Positions 47,375 through 56,174 of a stretch of DNA of 64,000 nt are shown one piece after another. Position 1 is the first letter of the stretch, and each line of letters starts with the position of its first letter. The position numbers and the translations under genes were made by a program. The DNA is from Cellulomonas sp. Root485 (GTDB taxonomy: Bacteria; Actinomycetota; Actinomycetes; Actinomycetales; Cellulomonadaceae), in assembly GCF_001426705.1 (NCBI RefSeq), contig NZ_LMFC01000003.1, forward strand, positions 450,841-514,840, given 5' to 3'. The notes beneath the pieces were generated by a model that searched no databases, was not told where the DNA came from, and saw only the letters and a program-made list of their open reading frames with translations.

Positions 47375-49156
47375 ATGCCCCCTCAGCACACCGCCGTCCC
47401 TGAGCGGCAGACGTTCGTCCCCCCGACGCACCGCGAGATCCTCACGATCCTCGGCGGCCTGATGCTCGGCATGTTCCTCGCCGCGCTCGACCAGACGATC
47501 GTCGCGACGTCCATCCGGACCATCGGCGACGACCTGCACGGCCTGTCCCTGCAGGCGTGGGTGACCACCGCGTACCTGCTGACCGCGACGATCTCGACGC
47601 CGCTGTACGGCAAGCTCTCCGACATCTACGGCCGCAAGCCGCTGTACCTGATCTCCATCTCGATCTTCGTGGTGGGCTCGCTGCTCTCCGGCACCGCCGA
47701 CTCCATGTACCAGCTGGCGGTCTACCGCGGCATCCAGGGCCTGGGCGCCGGTGGCCTCATGGCGCTGGCGATCACGATCCTCGGTGACCTCGTCGCCCCC
47801 CGCGAGCGCGCCCGCTACCAGGGCTACTTCCTCGCGGTGTTCGGCACGGCGTCGGTGCTCGGGCCCGTCGTCGGCGGGTTCTTCGCGGGCGCGGAGACCA
47901 TCCTCGGGATCACGGGCTGGCGCTGGGTCTTCCTCATCAACGTGCCCATCGGCATCCTCGCGATCATCGTCGTCACGCGCGTGCTGCACCTGCCGCCGCT
48001 GAAGCGGGTCGACCACAAGATCGACTACCCGGGTGCGCTGGCGCTGGTCGTGGCGCTCGTGCCGCTGCTGGTGGTCGCCGAGCAGGGCCGGATCTGGGGC
48101 TGGGACTCCCCGCGCTCGCTGGCCTGCTACGTCATCGGCGTGCTCGGTGTCGCCGCGTTCATCCTGGCCGAGCGGTACGCCAAGGCCGACGCGATCCTGC
48201 CGCTGTACCTGTTCCGGAACCGCACGTTCTCGGTGGGTGCCGCCGCCAACACGGTGATCGGCCTCGGCATGTTCGGCGGGCTCGCGACGCTGCCGCTGTA
48301 CCTGCAGATCGTCAAGGGCCAGACGCCCACCGAGGCCGGACTGACCCTCATCCCCTTCACGCTCGGGATCATGACGGGCTCGATCGTCGCTGGTCAGACG
48401 ACCTCACGTACCGGCCGCTACAAGGCCTTCCCGGTGATCGGCACGATCCTCATGGGGCTGGGCGCCCTGTTCTTCTCCCGCCTCGAGGCGGGCACCACGC
48501 TGCCGTTCGTGTTCGCCGTGTCGATCCTCTTCGGGCTCGGGCTGGGCTTCACGATGCAGCCGCTGGTGCTGGCCGTGCAGAACGCCGTCGAGGTCCGGGA
48601 CATGGGCGTCGCGACGTCGTCGTCGCTGTTCTTCCGGCAGATGGGCGGCACCCTGGGGACCGCCGTGTTCCTGTCGGTGCTGTTCTCGACGGTCGGCCCG
48701 AACATCGCTGCCGCGTTCCGGACCGCGTCGCAGACGCCGGAGTTCCAGGCGGCGGTCGCCGACCCGGCGGTCGTGGCCGACCCCGCGAACGCACCCGTCC
48801 TCGGGATGCTGCAGGGCGGCGGCGCGGTGCCGTCGCTGGACGACTCGTCGTTCATCAACGCCCTCGACCCGCGGCTCGCGCAGCCGTTCCTCGACGGCTT
48901 CGCCCAGTCGGTGGACACCGTGCTGCTGCTGGCCGCGTTCATCATGGTGTTCGGCGTGATCCTCACGATCATGCTTCCCGAGCTGCCCCTCCGGAACGTG
49001 TCCGGCATCCAGGGCCGGTTCGACGACGACGCCGCGGCGGCTGCCGGCGCCACCGCGGTCGGCGGGGTCACCGCAGTCGTCGCCGACGAGGCCGCCGTGG
49101 ACCGTGCGGAGCGTGTCGGGTCGGAGCACCCTGGAACTGGTGCCCCGCCCGGGTGA
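47375..49156 (+). CDS. DHA2-family (EmrB/QacA-type) MFS drug exporter
   Basis: 593 aa proton-driven exporter with 14 predicted helices. ATG 47375 with GAGAAGG five bases upstream. Family marks: LGMFLAALDQTIVATSIRTI in helix 1, LSDIYGRKPL in loop 2-3, YRGIQGLGAGGLMALAITIL and ASVLGPVVGGFF (motif C region). A periplasmic insert with predicted polar stretches precedes the last helix, and the C-terminal tail is acidic then Ala-rich. Substrate unknown; no local TetR or MarR gene adjoins it. The 168-base gap upstream shows no clear operator. Confidence 0.92.
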   Translation: MPPQHTAVPERQTFVPPTHREILTILGGLMLGMFLAALDQTIVATSIRTIGDDLHGLSLQAWVTTAYLLTATISTPLYGKLSDIYGRKPLYLISISIFVVGSLLSGTADSMYQLAVYRGIQGLGAGGLMALAITILGDLVAPRERARYQGYFLAVFGTASVLGPVVGGFFAGAETILGITGWRWVFLINVPIGILAIIVVTRVLHLPPLKRVDHKIDYPGALALVVALVPLLVVAEQGRIWGWDSPRSLACYVIGVLGVAAFILAERYAKADAILPLYLFRNRTFSVGAAANTVIGLGMFGGLATLPLYLQIVKGQTPTEAGLTLIPFTLGIMTGSIVAGQTTSRTGRYKAFPVIGTILMGLGALFFSRLEAGTTLPFVFAVSILFGLGLGFTMQPLVLAVQNAVEVRDMGVATSSSLFFRQMGGTLGTAVFLSVLFSTVGPNIAAAFRTASQTPEFQAAVADPAVVADPANAPVLGMLQGGGAVPSLDDSSFINALDPRLAQPFLDGFAQSVDTVLLLAAFIMVFGVILTIMLPELPLRNVSGIQGRFDDDAAAAAGATAVGGVTAVVADEAAVDRAERVGSEHPGTGAPPG

Positions 49157-49220
49157 ACCTCGACGGGCCCGGCATCGTGACACAGGTGTCAGCCCCACCA
49201 GGTCCGAGCCGGAGGTCCCG

Positions 49221-49682
49221 ATGTCCGCGACTGCACAGAGCACCCCCCACACCTGCGACGGCTGCCTGGACCGGCGGGAGGTGCTGGTCCGGGCCGGTCT
49301 GGTGACCATGGGCGTCGCCGCCGCGGGTGTGCTCGCCGCGTGCGGCGGCTCCGACACCCCGACCGACGCGGCGCCCGCGGCGAGCGACGGGACGCTGGCG
49401 CAGCTGTCCGACATCCCTGTGGGCGGCGCGATCTCCGCGCAGCTCTCCGACGGCCAGCCGATCATCCTGGTGCAGCCCGAGAAGGGCACCGTGGTCGCCC
49501 TGACGGCGGTCTGCACGCACCAGCAGTGCACCGTCGCGCCGGACGGTGCCGAGCTGAAGTGCCCGTGCCACGGCTCGGTCTACGACCTGACCGGCGCCAA
49601 CGTCTCCGGCCCGGCGCCCTCCCCGCTCGCGCAGTTCGACGTCCACATCAGCAACGGAGCCGTCGTCAACGGGAAGGCGTGA
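49221..49682 (+). CDS. Rieske [2Fe-2S] lipoprotein
   Basis: 153 aa. ATG 49221 with GGAGG upstream. The leader has a twin-arginine (DRREVLVRAG) and a lipobox (LAACG, Cys41), so it is probably exported folded and lipid-anchored. The Rieske cluster ligands are complete: Cys98-Thr-His100 and Cys114-Pro-Cys116-His117, with Cys103 and Cys116 able to form the usual disulfide. Small soluble Rieske proteins like this act as electron carriers; partner unknown. A membrane-protein gene follows after one base. Confidence 0.92.
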   Translation: MSATAQSTPHTCDGCLDRREVLVRAGLVTMGVAAAGVLAACGGSDTPTDAAPAASDGTLAQLSDIPVGGAISAQLSDGQPIILVQPEKGTVVALTAVCTHQQCTVAPDGAELKCPCHGSVYDLTGANVSGPAPSPLAQFDVHISNGAVVNGKA

Positions 49683-49683
49683 G

Positions 49684-50088
49684 ATGGGCTGGCGTACCGG
49701 CTGGCTGGCCGGCTCGGACCTCCTTCGGGCACTCCTGTCCGCGTGCGTCATGCTCTCGGCCGTCGTGCACCTGGACCTGTGGGCCAACGGCATGAACACG
49801 CTCGACGTCGTCGGACCCGCGTTCCTGCTCAACGGCGTCGGCGGGCTGGTGCTCGGCGTCCTCGTCCTGGTCTGGCGGCACTGGCTGCCGCTGCTCGGCG
49901 CGATCGGGTTCGGCGTCGCGACGCTGACGGCGTTCATCATCTCGACCACGCCCGGCGGGTTCTTCGGGGTGCACGAGCAGTGGGTGGGCATCCCGGTGTG
50001 GCTGTCGGCGATCTCGGAGATCGGCGCGATCGTGCTGGGCGTCGCGGCACTCCTGGTGGAGCGCCGCGCGCCCGTACCGGTCGCCTAG
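49684..50088 (+). CDS. Small four-helix membrane protein downstream of Rieske gene
   Basis: 134 aa with four transmembrane helices (LLRALLSACVMLSAVVHLDL, VVGPAFLLNGVGGLVLGVLV, WLPLLGAIGFGVATLTAFII, VWLSAISEIGAIVLGVAALL). His30 and Asp31 in the first helix are conserved-looking polar residues. Starts one base after the Rieske stop, so co-translated; it may be the membrane partner of the Rieske lipoprotein. No family name. Its stop shares the palindrome CTAG with the convergent gene. Confidence 0.8.
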   Translation: MGWRTGWLAGSDLLRALLSACVMLSAVVHLDLWANGMNTLDVVGPAFLLNGVGGLVLGVLVLVWRHWLPLLGAIGFGVATLTAFIISTTPGGFFGVHEQWVGIPVWLSAISEIGAIVLGVAALLVERRAPVPVA

Positions 50089-50732
50089 TCCAGAGGCAGC
50101 GTCTGCCCGTCGAGCAGCAGCTGTCCCGCCTTTGCCTTGGTCTCGAACGGCTCGGTGTGCCACAGCTCCCCGAGCGTCGCGACGTCCTCGCTGGTGTAGC
50201 CGGCCGCCCAGAACGCATCGACCAGGGCCTGGTCGACGTCCACCGGCTGCGCGGCGGCGCCACCCGGCGCGACCGGGGGCATCTGCCCGTCGAGGAGCAG
50301 CTGCCCGGCCTGCGCCTTGGTCGCAGTCGCATCGAGGTGCCACAGGTCCGCGAGCGCCTCCATGTCCTCGACGGTGTAGCCCGCGCCCCAGAACGCCTCG
50401 TACTGCTCACGGCTGTACCCGTCGGGCATCGCCGACCACTCGAGGCCCACGGACTGCGCGACGTCCTCGACCACCCGGGCGACGCCCGAGTAGGGGTTGG
50501 CCGCGGCTGCTGCGCCCGCACCGGCGACGGCCAGCGCCGAGATGACCGCACCGGCGGCGACGACCTTCCCGCCCCGGCGCACGAGGGTCGTGACCGTCGC
50601 CTGCGGCGGGTGCGCGAGGGCCGTCTGCAGCCGCGCCGCGACGACGGCCGGGTCGGGCTGGTCGGCCTCGCGCGAGTGCAGGGCGCGGCTGATCCGGGCG
50701 ATCAGCTCGTCGTCGTGCGGGTGGGTGCTCAT
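50085..50732 (-). CDS. Membrane protein with two FW-AGYT repeats, probable regulator of the adjacent sigma factor
   Basis: 215 aa. Cytoplasmic N-terminal part (1-55, DDELIARISRALHSREADQP), one transmembrane helix (about 57-78), then two copies of a 45-residue repeat at about 104-153 and 166-213. Each has (E/D)Q...AFW.AGYT.ED...L..LW....TKA.AGQLLLDGQ. The same repeat occurs twice in the secreted protein at 52332. ATG overlaps the sigma factor stop (ATGA), the usual place of an anti-sigma factor, but no zinc motif is present. I know no described family for the repeat. Role as a membrane sensor holding the sigma factor is inferred. Confidence 0.85.
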   Translation of the reverse strand: MSTHPHDDELIARISRALHSREADQPDPAVVAARLQTALAHPPQATVTTLVRRGGKVVAAGAVISALAVAGAGAAAAANPYSGVARVVEDVAQSVGLEWSAMPDGYSREQYEAFWGAGYTVEDMEALADLWHLDATATKAQAGQLLLDGQMPPVAPGGAAAQPVDVDQALVDAFWAAGYTSEDVATLGELWHTEPFETKAKAGQLLLDGQTLPLD

Positions 50733-51277
50733 CGCTGCTCCGGTCGGGTCGAGAGGTCGGTGTCGCGCAGGGTGGCCAGCGCTCGGCTGGCGTGGGACCG
50801 GACGGTGGCCGGGGAGGTGCCGAGGACCTCGGCGATCTCCGCGTCGCTGAGGCCCTCGTAGTACCGCAGGACCAGCACGGTGCGTTGTCGCGGGGGCAGC
50901 GCCTCGAGTCGCCCCCACATCGCGTCCTCCTCGACGACACCGTGCGCGTGGTCGCCGTGCGACTCCGCGTGGGCGGCGAGGGTCTCGTCGGTCGCGGGCC
51001 GGATGGTCCGCACGTGCCACCGGCGACGCCACGAGAGGTGCTCGTTGGTGACCATCCGGCGCAGGTAGAGGTCGGGCCGCTGCATGAGGGAGATCCGCGT
51101 CCAGCGCACGTGGGCGCGCAGGAGGACCTCCTGGACCAGGTCCGCGGCGGTGTGCCCGTCGCCCGTCAGGACCGTCGCGTACCGCAGGAGCCCGGCGAGG
51201 TGGACCCGCACCAGGTCGTCCAGCACCGGCTCCGGGTCGACCACCGGGATCGCCGCGCTGTCCGTCCCGGCGATCAC
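50729..51277 (-). CDS. ECF sigma factor (SigE-like group)
   Basis: 182 aa. GTG 51277 overlaps the amidoligase stop (GTGA). Region 2: VRVHLAGLLRYATVLTGDGH, TAADLVQEVLLRAHVRW, and the DLYLRRMVTNEHLSWRRR helix; region 4: LPPRQRTVLVLRYYEGLSDA, EIAEVLGTSPATVRSHASRA. A histidine-rich linker (HAESHGDHAHG) joins the two and might bind metal. It is followed by an overlapping gene for a membrane protein, so the pair looks like sigma factor and sensor. Confidence 0.92.
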   Translation of the reverse strand: MIAGTDSAAIPVVDPEPVLDDLVRVHLAGLLRYATVLTGDGHTAADLVQEVLLRAHVRWTRISLMQRPDLYLRRMVTNEHLSWRRRWHVRTIRPATDETLAAHAESHGDHAHGVVEEDAMWGRLEALPPRQRTVLVLRYYEGLSDAEIAEVLGTSPATVRSHASRALATLRDTDLSTRPEQR

Positions 51278-52293
51278 AGGCGGACCCCGAGAAGGTCGCC
51301 CAGAGTCGCGTCCTCGCCGGGGCGCGGCAGCGGGACCGGGTCGAGGCACCGGGCGAGCAGGGCCTCGACGAGGGCTGCGCGCCGCACGATGGTCGGCCCG
51401 TCGATCGCGCCGGGCAGGATCCGCACCTCGAGCGTGTCGCGCAGCGGCGTGCCCGTGACCAGCTGCGTGAGGTTGACGTCGGCGTACTTGGTCAGGCCCG
51501 TGGCCTGCGCCCGTGCGTCGTCGCTCGTCTCGACGAGGTCCAGCAGGGCGTCGGGCAGCGGAGCCAGCCGGCGGCATACCGGGTTGGTCTCCAGTGCCGC
51601 CCACAGCTGCTGCCGCCAGTGCCCGAACAGCCGCACGACGTTGGCGAAGGCCTCGGGCCGGCGGAACGGTGCCCCGTCGACGTGCAGGTGCACCGCGGCC
51701 TCCTGCGGGACGGTGAAGCCGAGCTCGCGCGCGGGGACCAGCAGCCGTTCGAGCGCCGCCGCGTGGCCGGTCTCGATCGGCGGCGTGATGACCTCGCACG
51801 GACGCTCGCGCCCCGCCGGCAGCGGCATCGCGACCGCGACCGTGGCGCCGCGGGCGTCGTCGACCCGAGCTGCGCGGCCGATGACCTCCGTGCGCACCCC
51901 GAACAGCTCGGCGACCGGGTCCAGCACCGTGGTCAGCGAGGCGTCGGGGTCGGCGTGCCGCTCGATCAGCCGCAGCAGCCGGGCGTCGTCGCACAGGACG
52001 CGGTACCACCCGCGACGCCCCGGGCCCCCGGGCTGGAGGTCGGCCTCGATGGTGATGTCGTCGACCAGCCGCGCTACCGGACGCCCGTGAGCGTCGACCA
52101 CGTCGAACGCGGGCGACAGGTGCCGGAAGACACCGACGCCCGGCACGACCGACGGCTCGGAGTCCGTGTGGAAGGACCGCCGCACCTGACCGCCCAGGCG
52201 CGCGGCGAGCTCGTCGGCCAGCACCTGCCGGTCCGATCCCGCGGGGGCCAGCAGCTCGATCTCGAACCCGGTCCGCAGCGACAGCTCGTCCAC
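51274..52293 (-). CDS. Amidoligase-family (COOH-NH2 ligase) enzyme
   Basis: 339 aa, cytoplasmic. GTG 52293 with GAGGAG six bases upstream. The start TGFEIELLAPAGSDRQVLAD and the later ITIEADLQPGG, WYRVLCDDARLLRL, CEVITPPIETG and HLHVDGAPFRRPEAF match the amidoligase (glutamine-synthetase-like ligase) family, which forms amide bonds between carboxylates and amines at ATP expense in peptide or cell-wall modification. Its operon partners are two proteins sharing a K- and Q-bearing repeat, which are possible substrates; that link is inference. Coupled to the sigma factor gene. Confidence 0.85.
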   Translation of the reverse strand: MDELSLRTGFEIELLAPAGSDRQVLADELAARLGGQVRRSFHTDSEPSVVPGVGVFRHLSPAFDVVDAHGRPVARLVDDITIEADLQPGGPGRRGWYRVLCDDARLLRLIERHADPDASLTTVLDPVAELFGVRTEVIGRAARVDDARGATVAVAMPLPAGRERPCEVITPPIETGHAAALERLLVPARELGFTVPQEAAVHLHVDGAPFRRPEAFANVVRLFGHWRQQLWAALETNPVCRRLAPLPDALLDLVETSDDARAQATGLTKYADVNLTQLVTGTPLRDTLEVRILPGAIDGPTIVRRAALVEALLARCLDPVPLPRPGEDATLGDLLGVRL

Positions 52294-52331
52294 GTCGTTC
52301 TCCTCACGCAGGGTCGTGCCGGGCGACGGGC

Positions 52332-52883
52332 TCAGGACTGGCCGGCGGGCGTCCCGCTGGGGGCCACGGGAGGAGTCTGCCCGTCCAGGATCAACTGACC
52401 CACCCGCGCCTTGGTCTCGACGAACTCGGTGTGCCAGATCGCGCCGATCGCCTGGATGTCCTCCGCGGTGTACCCGGCGTCCCAGTACGCCTGGAACTGC
52501 TCGTCGGTGAGCACGGCCGTGGGTTCGGTCGTCTCGGCGCCCCCGGCAGGCAGCGGCACCGGCTGCCCGTCGAGGAGCAGCTGCCCGGCCCGCGCCTTGG
52601 TCTCGGTGGTGCCGAGGTTCCACAGCGCGCTGAGCTCGTCGACGTCCTCGGCGGTGTACCCCGCACCCCAGAACGCCTCGTACTGCTCCGGCGTGTACCC
52701 CTCCGGCATCGTCGACCAGTCGACACCCGCGGACTGCAGGATCCCGGTGACCGACCGGGACAGGGCCGACGTCGGCGCCGCCGCGGCCGCGATCCCCGTG
52801 CCGGCGACGCACAGACCGGCGGCGACGACGCCGATGGCCACGAAGCGGCGGGTGGGGCGGTGGTTCGAGGTGGTGACGTCCAT
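52332..52883 (-). CDS. Secreted or membrane-anchored protein with two FW-AGYT repeats
   Basis: 183 aa. ATG 52883 with GGAGG five bases upstream. N-terminal export signal or anchor (RRFVAIGVVAAGLCVAGTGI, about 13-36). Two repeats of 45 residues at about 61-110 and 124-172 share EQYEAFWGAGYTAED...LW...TKARAGQLLLDGQ with the protein at 50085. Invariant positions in all four copies include W, AGYT, ED, W, TKA, GQL and LDGQ. First gene of the operon that continues with the amidoligase (38 bases later). No described family known to me. Confidence 0.85.
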   Translation of the reverse strand: MDVTTSNHRPTRRFVAIGVVAAGLCVAGTGIAAAAAPTSALSRSVTGILQSAGVDWSTMPEGYTPEQYEAFWGAGYTAEDVDELSALWNLGTTETKARAGQLLLDGQPVPLPAGGAETTEPTAVLTDEQFQAYWDAGYTAEDIQAIGAIWHTEFVETKARVGQLILDGQTPPVAPSGTPAGQS

Positions 52884-52967
52884 GGGGGCCTCCGGGCTGC
52901 GTGCGGATGTGCGTACCCACCTAGAACGCGGCTCGACGCCCAGGTGTGCAGTCCGCTCCGGGATCGG

Positions 52968-53603
52968 TTACGACCCGTCGAGCAGACGCCGCTCGTAGGC
53001 CGCCACCACCATGGCGACGGTCCACTCCTCGGTGCCGACGGCCTGGTCGCGACCGACGTACGGCCCGCGCCCCCGCTCGGCACCCAGCCAGCACGCCTCG
53101 TCGAGGAACACCGCACGCGCCTGCGCGAACGACCGCGACGCGAACAGGGTGCTGGTCGTGCCGGCGTCCCGGTAGCCGACGGTGAAGCCCTCGTCGAAGG
53201 TGATCGCCTCGTGTGCGGTCGTCGCGCCGATCGCGAAGTCGACCCCGTCGACCAGGTCGTTGTCGAGGGCGTCGTCGCGCAGGTCGGCAAGGTCCGCGGA
53301 CGACGGCTGCGACGCGACGCCGGTCGCCACGTGTCCGGACGGGCGCGCGTCGGACACCTTGACCAGGATCCGGAACCGGCGCAGGTCGCGCACGGTCAGC
53401 GGGACGCGGGTGGTGTCCAGGAACCGGTACGTGCCGGCGTCCTCCTCCAGCAGCACCAGACCGTCGACGACCAGGGGGTTGGCCACCTCGACCCGGTACC
53501 GGTGCGCGTCCGGCCTGCCCGTGCCCGGCCGCAGCACGACCCCGCGCTCGTACCCGACCCGTTCGAGCTCGAGGTCGTCGTGCTCGGTCAGGGTCCGGAT
53601 CAT
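52968..53603 (-). CDS. Hypothetical protein, 211 aa
   Basis: Soluble protein of no family I recognise. It starts MIRTLTEHDDLELERVGYER with a beta-rich first half (VLRPGTGRPDAHRYRVEVAN, YRFLDTTRVPLTVRDLRRFR) and an acidic centre (SADLADLRDDALDNDLVDG). ATG 53603 is supported by GACACT six bases upstream and no Shine-Dalgarno, so a leaderless mRNA of its own is likely. It follows the bkd E2 gene on the same strand by 29 bases and may also be read through from it. Confidence 0.72.
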   Translation of the reverse strand: MIRTLTEHDDLELERVGYERGVVLRPGTGRPDAHRYRVEVANPLVVDGLVLLEEDAGTYRFLDTTRVPLTVRDLRRFRILVKVSDARPSGHVATGVASQPSSADLADLRDDALDNDLVDGVDFAIGATTAHEAITFDEGFTVGYRDAGTTSTLFASRSFAQARAVFLDEACWLGAERGRGPYVGRDQAVGTEEWTVAMVVAAYERRLLDGS

Positions 53604-53632
53604 CGGGTGAGTGTCACATGGCCGATGCCGGC

Positions 53633-55177
53633 TCAGCCCCAGACGAGGCCGTGCGACGGGTCGTGCAGCACGCGGGCGACGTCCGCGAGCACCTGCGAGC
53701 CCAGCGCCCCGTCCACCAGCCGGTGGTCGAAGCTCAGCGCCAGCTGCGTGACGTGCCGGATCCGGATCTTGCCCTTGTGCACCCACGGCTGCTCCCGGAT
53801 GGCGCCGAACGCGAGGATCGCCGCCTCCCCCGGGTTGATGATCGGCGTACCCGTGTCGATGCCGAAGACGCCGACGTTGGTGATCGTGATGGTGCCGTCG
53901 GACATGTCCGTGGGCGACGTCTTGCCGGCCCGCGCGGTCGCCGTGAGGTCCGCGAGCGCGGTCGCCAGATCCTTGAGGTTCAGGCGGTGCGCGTCCTTCA
54001 TGTTGGGCACGACGAGCCCGCGAGGGGTCGCCGCCGCGATCCCGAGGTTGATGTAGTGCTTGTAGACGATCTCCTGCGTCGCCTCGTCCCAGCTCCCGTT
54101 GATCTCCGGGTGCCGGCGCACGGCGAGCATCAGGGCCTTGGCGGCGATCAGCAGCGGGGTGACGCGGACGTCGGCGAACTCGCGGTCGGCCCGCAGGCGC
54201 TCGACCAGCTTCATCGTCTTGGTGACGTCGACCGTGTGGAAGACCGTGACGTGCGGGGCGGTGAACGCGCTGGTGACCATGGCCTCCGCGGTCCGCTTGC
54301 GCACCGACTTCACGGGGACGCGCGTCTGGCGGCCGTCCGAGGAGACCGTGCCGCTGGCCAGCCAGGGGGCGTCGTCGCCGGGGTACGTGGCCAGGGTCCG
54401 CGCCTCCGCCTGCGCCGCACGGCCGAGCACGTCCTCGCGGGTGACGATCCCACCCGGGCCCGTCGGCGAGATCGAGTCCAGGTCCACGCCCAGCTCGCGC
54501 GCCAGCTTGCGGACAGGGGGCTTCGCGAGAGCGTGGCGGGTGGCCTCGCGCTGCGAGGAGGTGGCTGCCGCAGGTGCCGACGGGGTCGCGGCAGCAGGTG
54601 CCGACGGGGTGGCGGCAGCAGGTGCCGACGGGGTGGCGGCAGCAGGTGCCGACGGTGTGGTCGCGGCCGGGGAGCCGTCGGCGGTCCGGCCGCGGCGGCC
54701 GGTGGCCGGCTCGGCGAGCCCGTAGCCGACGAGGACTGCCTCGCGCGCAGCGGGCTCGGCGTCAGGCTGAGGTGCGCGGCCTGCGCGGGCTGCGGCGATC
54801 TCGTCGGAACCCCCGGGCTCCACGCCCGCGTGCCGGTTCCCTCCACCGCGGTGGCCGTGCTCGATGGCGCCGCCGCCGGTCGGAGCCACCGAGGCCTCGT
54901 CAGCCGGCGCCGGCTCGGGGGCGGCGCCGCCCGGGTCCGTGTCCACCTCGATGATCGGCGTCCCGACGTCCACGGTCTGACCGGGCTCCACCAGGAGGCG
55001 CGTCACGACACCCGACCACGGGCTCGGCAGGTCCACGAGCGACTTCGCGGTCTCGATCTCGACGATCGTCTGGTTGACCTCGACGGTGTCGCCCACGGCG
55101 ACGTGCCAGGCGACGATCTCGGCCTCGGTCAGGCCCTCGCCCGCGTCCGGGAGCGGGAACTGCTGGAAGGTCGGCAC
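53633..55177 (-). CDS. bkdC: Branched-chain 2-oxoacid dehydrogenase E2 (dihydrolipoamide acyltransferase)
   Basis: 514 aa core of the complex. GTG 55177 after GAGGAG. Lipoyl domain (1-80) with the lipoylated lysine in EIETAKSLVD; a linker containing four tandem SAPAAATP copies; the E3-binding domain (KPPVRKLARELGVDLDSISP); and the catalytic domain ending SFDHRLVDGALG with active His and Asp. It transfers the acyl group from E1 to CoA. Third gene of the bkd operon, nine bases... after E1 beta; no E3 gene lies in the window, so lipoamide dehydrogenase must come from elsewhere. Confidence 0.92.
   Translation of the reverse strand: MPTFQQFPLPDAGEGLTEAEIVAWHVAVGDTVEVNQTIVEIETAKSLVDLPSPWSGVVTRLLVEPGQTVDVGTPIIEVDTDPGGAAPEPAPADEASVAPTGGGAIEHGHRGGGNRHAGVEPGGSDEIAAARAGRAPQPDAEPAAREAVLVGYGLAEPATGRRGRTADGSPAATTPSAPAAATPSAPAAATPSAPAAATPSAPAAATSSQREATRHALAKPPVRKLARELGVDLDSISPTGPGGIVTREDVLGRAAQAEARTLATYPGDDAPWLASGTVSSDGRQTRVPVKSVRKRTAEAMVTSAFTAPHVTVFHTVDVTKTMKLVERLRADREFADVRVTPLLIAAKALMLAVRRHPEINGSWDEATQEIVYKHYINLGIAAATPRGLVVPNMKDAHRLNLKDLATALADLTATARAGKTSPTDMSDGTITITNVGVFGIDTGTPIINPGEAAILAFGAIREQPWVHKGKIRIRHVTQLALSFDHRLVDGALGSQVLADVARVLHDPSHGLVWG
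54570..54665. repeat. Four tandem 24-bp repeats in the E2 linker
   Basis: Unit GCAGGTGCCGACGGGGT plus seven bases, repeated at 54570, 54594, 54618 and 54642 (last copy diverged). It encodes Ala/Pro-rich flexible linker and is likely to vary in copy number among strains. Confidence 0.9.
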
Positions 55178-55187
55178 GGGGGTCTCC

Positions 55188-56174
55188 TCAGAAGGCCAGC
55201 GAGCGGTCGACGGCGTCGAGGACGCGGTCGAGCCCGGGCAGGTAGTCGTGCTCGATCTTGGCCACCGGGTACGGGGTGTGGAAGCCGCCGACGCGCAGGA
55301 CGGGCGCCTCCAGGTGGAAGAAGCAGTCCTCGGTGATGCGCGCGGCCACCTCGGCGCCCGTGCCGTACAGGACGGGGGCCTCGTGCACGACGACGCAGCG
55401 GCCGGTCCGCTGCACCGACGCCGCGACCGTGGCGGTGTCGAGCGGCGAGAGGGTCCGCAGGTCGACGACCTCGATGCTGGTGCCCTCGGCGGCAGCCGTC
55501 TCGGCGGCCTTGAGCGCGGTCTGCACGGTGGGTCCGTACGCGACGAGCGTGAGGTCGGTGCCCGTGCGGAGGACCTTCGCGGTGTCGAGCGCGGGGTGCG
55601 GGGCGTCGACCGCGGCGTCCAGGTCGACGTCACCCTTCTCCCAGTAGCGGCCCTTGGGCTCGAAGAACAGCACCGGGTCCGGGGAGGCGATCGCCTGCTG
55701 GATCATCGTGAAGGCCTCGGCCGGGCTGGACGGGCTGATGACCCGCAGGCCGGCCGTGTGCGCGAACAGCGCCTCGGGCGACTCGCTGTGGTGCTCGACC
55801 GCGCCGATCCCGCCGCCGTACGGCACGCGGATGACGACGGGCAGGTTCAGCCGCCCCTTCGACCGGTAGTGCATCTTGGCCAGCTGGGTCGTGATCTGGT
55901 CGAACGCCGGGAAGATGAAGCCGTCGAACTGGATCTCGCACACGGGCCGGTAGCCGCGCATCGCGAGCCCGATCGCGGTCCCGACGATGCCCGACTCGGC
56001 GAGCGGGGTGTCGACGACGCGGTCCTGGCCGAAGTCCTTCTGCAGACCGTCGGTCACCCGGAAGACCCCGCCGAGCGCCCCGATGTCCTCGCCCATGAGG
56101 AGCACCTTGGGGCTCTGCTCCAGCGCCTTGCGCAGCCCGTGGTTGATCGCCTTGGCGAACGTGATGGTGGTCAT
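55188..56174 (-). CDS. bkdB: Branched-chain 2-oxoacid dehydrogenase E1 beta subunit
   Basis: 328 aa. ATG 56174 overlaps the E1 alpha stop (ATGA). Typical transketolase-type central and C-terminal domains: MTTITFAKAINHGLRKALEQ, MGEDIGALGGVFRVTDGL, DTPLAESGIVGTAIGLAMRG, then VEHHSESPEALFAHTAG with the catalytic histidine and the K+-binding loop, and the C-terminal domain VHEAPVLYGTGAEVAARI. With E1 alpha it forms the thiamine-diphosphate-dependent heterotetramer that decarboxylates branched-chain 2-oxoacids. Confidence 0.93.
   Translation of the reverse strand: MTTITFAKAINHGLRKALEQSPKVLLMGEDIGALGGVFRVTDGLQKDFGQDRVVDTPLAESGIVGTAIGLAMRGYRPVCEIQFDGFIFPAFDQITTQLAKMHYRSKGRLNLPVVIRVPYGGGIGAVEHHSESPEALFAHTAGLRVISPSSPAEAFTMIQQAIASPDPVLFFEPKGRYWEKGDVDLDAAVDAPHPALDTAKVLRTGTDLTLVAYGPTVQTALKAAETAAAEGTSIEVVDLRTLSPLDTATVAASVQRTGRCVVVHEAPVLYGTGAEVAARITEDCFFHLEAPVLRVGGFHTPYPVAKIEHDYLPGLDRVLDAVDRSLAF

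Noticed and set aside
54570..54665. 24-bp tandem repeat considered as a CRISPR array
   Set aside because: There are no spacers; the unit is in frame and encodes the flexible Ala/Pro linker of the E2 protein.
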